From UBA3006 sp036746695 (lineage in GTDB: Bacteria; Actinomycetota; Acidimicrobiia; Acidimicrobiales; Ilumatobacteraceae): a stretch of 64,000 nucleotides of DNA. Where the stretch lies: assembly GCA_036746695.1 (NCBI GenBank), contig DAIODP010000001.1:1612001-1676000 (forward strand), given 5' to 3'. A program made the position numbers and the translations under genes. Every line of letters starts with the position of its first letter. Position 1 is the stretch's first letter. A model generated the notes under the pieces. The model saw only the letters and a program-made list of their open reading frames with translations, did no database searches and was not told the origin of the DNA. Below, one piece after another: positions 59,237-64,000 of this stretch.

Positions 59237-62200
59237 GTGTTCCTTAAATCGCTAACCCTCAAGGGCTTCAAGTCCTTTGCAGATACCACGGTGATGGAGC
59301 TCGAACCAGGTGTCACCGTTGTGGTGGGGCCAAACGGTTCGGGCAAATCCAACGTGGTGGATGCCATTGCGTGGGTGCTTGGCGCCCAGGCACCAAGTTC
59401 GGTGCGCAGCCAAAAGATGGACGACGTTATTTTCGCGGGCACGGCGAAGCGCCCGGCACTTGGCCGTGCGGAAGTAATGCTGACCATCGACAACTCGGCC
59501 GGTTTGTTGCCAATCGAATTTACGGAAGTAACCGTCAGCCGCATTTTGTTCCGCAGCGGCGAAAGCGAATATGCGATCAATGGCGTGGAGTGTCGTTTGC
59601 TCGACGTGCAAGAACTGTTGTCGGATGCAGGCGTTGGCCGCCAGCAACACGTCATCATCAGCCAGGGCCAAATCGATGCGGTGCTGAATGCACGCCCAGA
59701 AGACCGACGCGGAATTATTGAAGAAGCAGCGGGTGTGTTGAAGCACCGCAAGCGAAAAGAAAAAGCAGAACGCCGCCTTGAGGCAACCGAAGGCAACTTG
59801 ATGCGCGCGCAAGACTTGCTGCGCGAAGTGCGACGCAACTTGCGGCCGCTAGAACGACAGGCCGATGCCGCGCGCCGTCACGGTGCATTGATTACCGAAA
59901 TGCGCTCGTTGCAAATGTTCTTGGCTGGTCGCGAAATTCAGGGCTTCACTTCGCGCCTGAAGAACCTTGCAGCCGACAAACTGGCTGGCGAAGAAGCCGA
60001 GCGCGGCTTGCGTGCCAAGTTGTCGGCGCTGGACACCACGGTGATGGCGGCAGAAGCACAACTGAGTGCGCGCGGCGACAGCGGTGTAAACGACGAGTTG
60101 GTTCGCATCGAGCAATTGCGCGGGCGTGCACGCGGCTTGCTGGCCGTGCTTGCCGAGCGTCATCGCTCGACCGAGCGCGACCGCGGACAACTGATGGACT
60201 CGGGCGTTATTGCAACACTGGAAGCCGACGCAGCGCAGTTGCGTAACGAACTTGGCACTGTGTCTGAACAGATTGCTGCAGTTGCCGCGGTGGATGCCGA
60301 AGGAACACTTTCCGGCGATCACGTTTCCACATTGGAAGAAGCCCGACGCGCAACACAAAAAGTTGGCGAACTTACAGCGCGCGGCCGCGGGCTGAACGAA
60401 GACATCGACCGTTTGCGCAATGTTGTTGAAGCCGACGGGCGCAACGAAGGCGAACTTGCGCAACGCTTAAGCGAAGCCGACACCGCGCGCGCATCGGCCG
60501 AAGCCGCGCTGGATTCGGCAATGGCGCTGTTTGGCACCGCGCAATCCGACGCCAACATTTCGGCTGCACGCGCAGAAGCGCTGCAGATGGCAATGGACGC
60601 AAACCGTTCCAGCGCAACGGTGTTGCGCGATGTGGAGGGCGCCATTGGCTCGCTTTCTGAACTGATCGAGATAGACGCCGAGCGCCGTGTTGCTGTGCAG
60701 GTAGCACTTGGCGACGCGCTGTCGGCAATGGTTGCGCGCAACGTGGACGCAGCCCGCCGGGCCTTGCAAGAGTTGCGACAAAGCGGCCGGGTTGGGGCTG
60801 TGCTTGCACTGAATGCCATTACCACTGTGCCTTCCACGCCAACGATCAATAACGGTTCAAGCCTGCGCACAAGTGTGCGAGCAAAGGCTGGCGAGCACGA
60901 AACACAAGTCAATCGTTTGCTCGACGTGTTGTTAAGCAGGGTGGTGTTCGTTCAGTCGTGGGCTGATGCTGTGGATGCTGCACTTGCGCACCCGGAAGCA
61001 GTGGTGATTACGGGCGAGGGCGACAAGTTCGCGTCGTCGGGTCTGCGCATTGGCGCAAGCGGCGTAACTGCTGCTGCGCTGGAAGAAGCGCAATTGCGAG
61101 CCGAGCGCGCAGCCGATGCGTTGAAGCGCACACAGACAGATTTGCAAGCAGCACGCACACGCATGTCGCAAACACGTGACGCGCATGCATCGTCGCTTAC
61201 GTTGCTCGAGCGTCACCGTGCATCGGCTCTGCAAAACAACCAGAAGCTTTCGAGTGCATACGACGCGCTGCGTTTGGTGCAAGCCGAGTTGCAGGGTTTG
61301 TTGTCGGTATTGCGCAACGACTTGGAAGTAAAGACTGCAGGCTTGCAAGAGCGCCGACAATTCCTAGAGTCGCGCCTCGCCGATGTTGAAGCCCGCCTCA
61401 ATGCCGACGTGGAGGCTCGCGTTGTTGCAGCCGAACGACGCACCAAGGTTGAGGCAAGCCTCACTGCACTGAACCGACTGACGAAGGTGGCAGCAGACAA
61501 CGCAAGGTTGTTGGATGCACGCCAGGCCGAGTTGCAAGAAGTGCGCCGCAGGCAAAGCGACGAAGTGCGTGCAATCTCGCAGCGCCTAGACGAAGCACGT
61601 AAAGAGCGCACCACGAACGAGCAAGGCCTCGAGGAGCGCCGCGAAAGAAACCGCCGTATTGAAGTAGAAGAGGCCGAAGTAAAGATGCGCCTCGAGGGAA
61701 CGGTGGAGGCGCTGCGCCGCGACCACTCGTGCGAACCACAAGCGGCAATCGATACGCCAATGCCCGAGTTGCCAGAAAACGTTTCGCCGATTTCGCGTGT
61801 GCGCGAGTTGGAGCGCGAGCTTCGCTTGATGGGCCCAATTAACCCGCTGGCTCTCGAGGAATACGACGAGTTGCAGAAGCGTCACACGTTCTTGGAAGAG
61901 CAGTTGGAAGACGTGAAGAACACGCGACGCGAATTGATCAAGGTGATCAAGCAAGTAGACATGGAAATTCAGACGACGTTTGCTTCCGCATTCAGCGACG
62001 TGAGCGACAACTTCGAGAAGTTGTTCGGCATGTTGTTCCCTGGCGGCCAGGGCAAACTGACGCTGACCACGCCAAACGATTTGCTGAACACCGGTATTGA
62101 AGTAGAGGCCAAGCCAAGCGGCAAGAACGTGAAGAAGCTGTCGCTGTTATCGGGTGGCGAGCGTTCGCTCGTTGCTCTTGCGTTCCTTTTTGCCGTGTTC

Positions 62201-62434
62201 CGCAGCCGCCCTTCACCGTTCTATGTAATGGACGAAGTGGAAGCCGCGCTCGACGATGTGAACTTGCACCGATTCCTCAGCCTTGTGCACGAATTCCGTC
62301 AAGACGCGCAGCTGCTGATTGTCAGTCACCAGAAGCGCACCATGGAAGCGGGCGACTGCCTGCTTGGTGTGACAATGCAGCCGGGCGGTTCGTCGCGCGT
62401 AATTGTCGAGCGCGCGAGCAAAGCCTCCGCCTAG
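59237..62434 (+). CDS. smc: Chromosome segregation protein SMC
   Basis: A 1065-aa SMC, slightly short of the usual 1150-1200. The N-terminus has MFLKSLTLKGFKSFADTT and the Walker A VVVGPNGSGKSNVVDAI. Two long coiled-coil arms surround a hinge near residues 480-610 (VEGAIGSLSELIEIDAERR, the hinge start). The C-terminal head has LSLLSGGERSLVALAF (signature) and FYVMDEVEAALDD (Walker B). SMC organises and segregates the chromosome with ScpA and ScpB. GTG start. ftsY follows at 12 bases, as in many Gram-positives. Confidence 0.97.
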   Translation: MFLKSLTLKGFKSFADTTVMELEPGVTVVVGPNGSGKSNVVDAIAWVLGAQAPSSVRSQKMDDVIFAGTAKRPALGRAEVMLTIDNSAGLLPIEFTEVTVSRILFRSGESEYAINGVECRLLDVQELLSDAGVGRQQHVIISQGQIDAVLNARPEDRRGIIEEAAGVLKHRKRKEKAERRLEATEGNLMRAQDLLREVRRNLRPLERQADAARRHGALITEMRSLQMFLAGREIQGFTSRLKNLAADKLAGEEAERGLRAKLSALDTTVMAAEAQLSARGDSGVNDELVRIEQLRGRARGLLAVLAERHRSTERDRGQLMDSGVIATLEADAAQLRNELGTVSEQIAAVAAVDAEGTLSGDHVSTLEEARRATQKVGELTARGRGLNEDIDRLRNVVEADGRNEGELAQRLSEADTARASAEAALDSAMALFGTAQSDANISAARAEALQMAMDANRSSATVLRDVEGAIGSLSELIEIDAERRVAVQVALGDALSAMVARNVDAARRALQELRQSGRVGAVLALNAITTVPSTPTINNGSSLRTSVRAKAGEHETQVNRLLDVLLSRVVFVQSWADAVDAALAHPEAVVITGEGDKFASSGLRIGASGVTAAALEEAQLRAERAADALKRTQTDLQAARTRMSQTRDAHASSLTLLERHRASALQNNQKLSSAYDALRLVQAELQGLLSVLRNDLEVKTAGLQERRQFLESRLADVEARLNADVEARVVAAERRTKVEASLTALNRLTKVAADNARLLDARQAELQEVRRRQSDEVRAISQRLDEARKERTTNEQGLEERRERNRRIEVEEAEVKMRLEGTVEALRRDHSCEPQAAIDTPMPELPENVSPISRVRELERELRLMGPINPLALEEYDELQKRHTFLEEQLEDVKNTRRELIKVIKQVDMEIQTTFASAFSDVSDNFEKLFGMLFPGGQGKLTLTTPNDLLNTGIEVEAKPSGKNVKKLSLLSGGERSLVALAFLFAVFRSRPSPFYVMDEVEAALDDVNLHRFLSLVHEFRQDAQLLIVSHQKRTMEAGDCLLGVTMQPGGSSRVIVERASKASA

Positions 62435-62446
62435 CGTGGAGCATTC

Positions 62447-63559
62447 ATGAACAACATTTCGCTTCCCATCATCTTTTTGGTGTTGGCCGTTGTTGTCTTG
62501 GTCTTTGGCTTTGGCGTTGTTTGGCTGAATCGCCGCAAGCCGGCCGCGCCATTGGTGCAGCGCGCCACACCGATTACTAAAACCGCCGTTGTTGAGAAAT
62601 TAGTAGCTGAGAAAGTGGTAGTTGAAGAAGCGGTAGAAGAAGTAGTCGCTGTCGTAGAGAAGGCGAGTGTTCGAGACAGGTTGTCGAAAGCGCGAAGCGC
62701 ATTTGGTGGCGCCGTTACGTCGGTACTTACGCGCAGCGAGATTTCGGACACCACGTGGGACGAGCTGGAAGAGGCGCTGTTGCGAGCCGACGTTGGCGTG
62801 CGCGTGGCGCAAGAACTGATGCAACCGTTGCGCACCCGAGTGAAGAGCAAAGAGATTGTGTCGCCGCAGCAACTGATTGATGCCTTGCGCCAAGACATGA
62901 GCTCGCATCTTGTTTCAACCGATCGCGAACTGCGATTCGACCCAAGTGTTGATGGCCCAAACATCTGGTTGATGGTTGGCGTTAACGGTGCGGGCAAGAC
63001 CACCAGCATTGGAAAGATTTCGGCGCAACAAATTGGCATTGGTCGCACGGTGTTAATGGCTGCGGGCGATACCTTCCGCGCCGCAGCAGGCGAGCAGCTT
63101 GCAACATGGGCCGAGCGCTCTGGTGCCGAAATTATTCGAGGCGCTGAAGGCGGCGACCCATCGTCGGTCATATTCGATGCGGTGCAGGCAGCAAACGCGC
63201 GCAACATCGACTTGGTGCTGGCCGACACGGCGGGCCGGTTGCAGAGCAACACCAACTTGATGGAAGAGTTGCGCAAGGTTCGCCGCGTTGCTGAAAAGGG
63301 CGCGGGCACGGTGACCGAAGTGTTGTTAGTGATTGATGCAACAACCGGGCAAAACGGTTTGAGTCAGGCGCGAGTGTTTGCCGAGGCTACGCAGGTGACG
63401 GGAATCGTGCTCACCAAACTGGACGGCTCGGCAAAGGGCGGCATTGTCTTTGCAATCGAGACCGAGTTGGGTATCCCCATCAAGTTGGTGGGGCTTGGCG
63501 AAACCATCGACGACCTAGTGGCGTTTAACCCCATCGAATTCGTCGACGCGCTGTTCTAA
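62447..63559 (+). CDS. ftsY: Signal recognition particle receptor FtsY
   Basis: A 370-aa GTPase. It has an N-terminal membrane helix (LPIIFLVLAVVVLVFGFGVVW), a Glu/Val-rich linker, then the N domain and G domain: MVGVNGAGKTTSIGKIS (G1), AAGDTFRAAAGEQL (G2), LADTAGRLQSN (G3), and VLTKLDGSAKGG (G4). Docks the SRP-ribosome complex at the membrane for protein insertion. Actinobacterial FtsY often carries a membrane helix like this. A short direct repeat spans its stop codon. Confidence 0.96.
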   Translation: MNNISLPIIFLVLAVVVLVFGFGVVWLNRRKPAAPLVQRATPITKTAVVEKLVAEKVVVEEAVEEVVAVVEKASVRDRLSKARSAFGGAVTSVLTRSEISDTTWDELEEALLRADVGVRVAQELMQPLRTRVKSKEIVSPQQLIDALRQDMSSHLVSTDRELRFDPSVDGPNIWLMVGVNGAGKTTSIGKISAQQIGIGRTVLMAAGDTFRAAAGEQLATWAERSGAEIIRGAEGGDPSSVIFDAVQAANARNIDLVLADTAGRLQSNTNLMEELRKVRRVAEKGAGTVTEVLLVIDATTGQNGLSQARVFAEATQVTGIVLTKLDGSAKGGIVFAIETELGIPIKLVGLGETIDDLVAFNPIEFVDALF

Positions 63560-63572
63560 GTCGACGCGCTGT
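63542..63572. repeat. 13-bp direct repeat at the ftsY stop
   Basis: GTCGACGCGCTGT occurs at 63542-63554 and again at 63560-63572, an 18-base tandem period across the ftsY stop codon. The second copy supplies the first bases of the next gene's GTG start. It looks like a recent slippage duplication. Confidence 0.85.
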
Positions 63573-64000
63573 GAAGACCGAGGCGTCGCACCACAGAAGT
63601 GATGTGCAGGTATTGCGTGCTGTTGCCGTGCTTGCCGTCATCGCGTATCACGCAGGGTTGCCCGTGCGCTCGGGCTTTTTGGGTGTCGACATGTTTCTGG
63701 TCATTTCGGGTTACGTGATTTGTGCAACGTTGTTGCGCGAAGGCGAGCGCACGGGCACCATCAGCATTCCCAAGTTTTATGTGCGGCGCGTGCGGCGTTT
63801 GTTCCTGCCGCTGCTGACAATGCTTGCAGTTTCGATGCTGCTGTTTTGGCTGTTTGGCCCGTTCATTGCGCACCGCTCCGTTGCTCAACAAGCATTTTCT
63901 GCGCTTGGGTTCTTTGCGAACTTCCATTACTTCTCTGGTGTCGGTGGGTACTTCGATCCAGAGAAGTCGGCGTCGTACTTCTTGCACACGTGGTCGCTTT
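63571..64000 (+). CDS. Acyltransferase 3 family protein, 3' end cut by window edge
   Basis: From GTG 63571 the first 143 residues are visible. HRSDVQVLRAVAVLAVIAYH is the family signature of OafA/YrhL-type acyltransferases with the catalytic His. FLGVDMFLVISGYVI is membrane helix two, then FYVRRVRRLFLPLL. These multi-spanning enzymes transfer acyl groups to cell-surface sugars or lipids. The C-terminal region, including any SGNH domain, lies beyond the window, so substrate is unknown. Confidence 0.88.
   Translation, partial: MKTEASHHRSDVQVLRAVAVLAVIAYHAGLPVRSGFLGVDMFLVISGYVICATLLREGERTGTISIPKFYVRRVRRLFLPLLTMLAVSMLLFWLFGPFIAHRSVAQQAFSALGFFANFHYFSGVGGYFDPEKSASYFLHTWSL

Overview
The window looks like a chromosome segment of an actinobacterium, most likely an Acidimicrobiia-type organism. 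The right third carries recG, rsmD, coaD, a coiled-coil protein, yceD (DUF177), rpmF, plsX, rnc, mutM, smc and ftsY in one direction, an order familiar from Gram-positive and actinobacterial genomes. Other supports are a GTP-type PEP carboxykinase, a DUF2993/LmeA-like protein, a DnaQ-UvrC-type fusion, and moderately GC-rich core genes with a visibly AT-richer middle. The genus is inference; no rRNA is present.

Layout. (1) 1-10.2 kb: mixed core and lineage-specific genes. These are a truncated SNF2 helicase, a CDGSH-like Fe-S mini-protein, YceI and LmeA-like envelope proteins, a Tat-exported Rieske protein, a beta-hydroxyacid dehydrogenase, an exonuclease-GIY-YIG fusion and several small lipoproteins. 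(2) 10.2-43.2 kb: an accessory island made almost wholly of DNA-handling defence genes. (3) 43.2-64 kb: pckG, a cold-shock-like protein, a DAK/DegV-type kinase subunit, recG, two TetR regulators, a giant surface protein, and the rsmD-to-ftsY housekeeping run, ending in a truncated acyltransferase.

The island has modules. A 696-aa protein made of W-G-F helical repeats sits at the left edge. Next come a NERD-helicase and a RecB/Cas4-like nuclease. A cytosine methyltransferase faces a putative PD-(D/E)XK nuclease at 16.4-18.6 kb. The centrepiece at 18.6-34.7 kb is two divergent operons. Leftward they encode a coiled-coil protein, a P-loop-degenerate ATPase-like protein and an intact BREX-BrxD-like ATPase. 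Rightward they encode a 1.6-1.7k-residue GHKL-ATPase/SF2-helicase fusion, a UvrD-like helicase, a DrmA-like helicase, a DrmB-like DUF1998 protein and a second NERD-helicase. DrmA plus DrmB is the DISARM core, but drmC (PLD), drmD and drmE are not seen, so I read this as a DISARM-related composite system with possibly new components. A HpaII-like restriction-modification pair follows at 34.9-37.3 kb. Last come a helicase-nuclease fusion (38.6-41.4 kb) and an AspBHI-like modification-dependent restriction enzyme (41.9-43.1 kb).

A decayed copy of the 3' end of pckG lies inside the island at about 37.44-37.80 kb, in the same orientation as the intact pckG at 43.2-45.0 kb. This marks the pckG 3' end as a place where foreign DNA has repeatedly entered. 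No integrase, transposase, CRISPR array or tRNA gene was found. Functions of the defence genes are inferred from motifs read by eye; no database search was possible.
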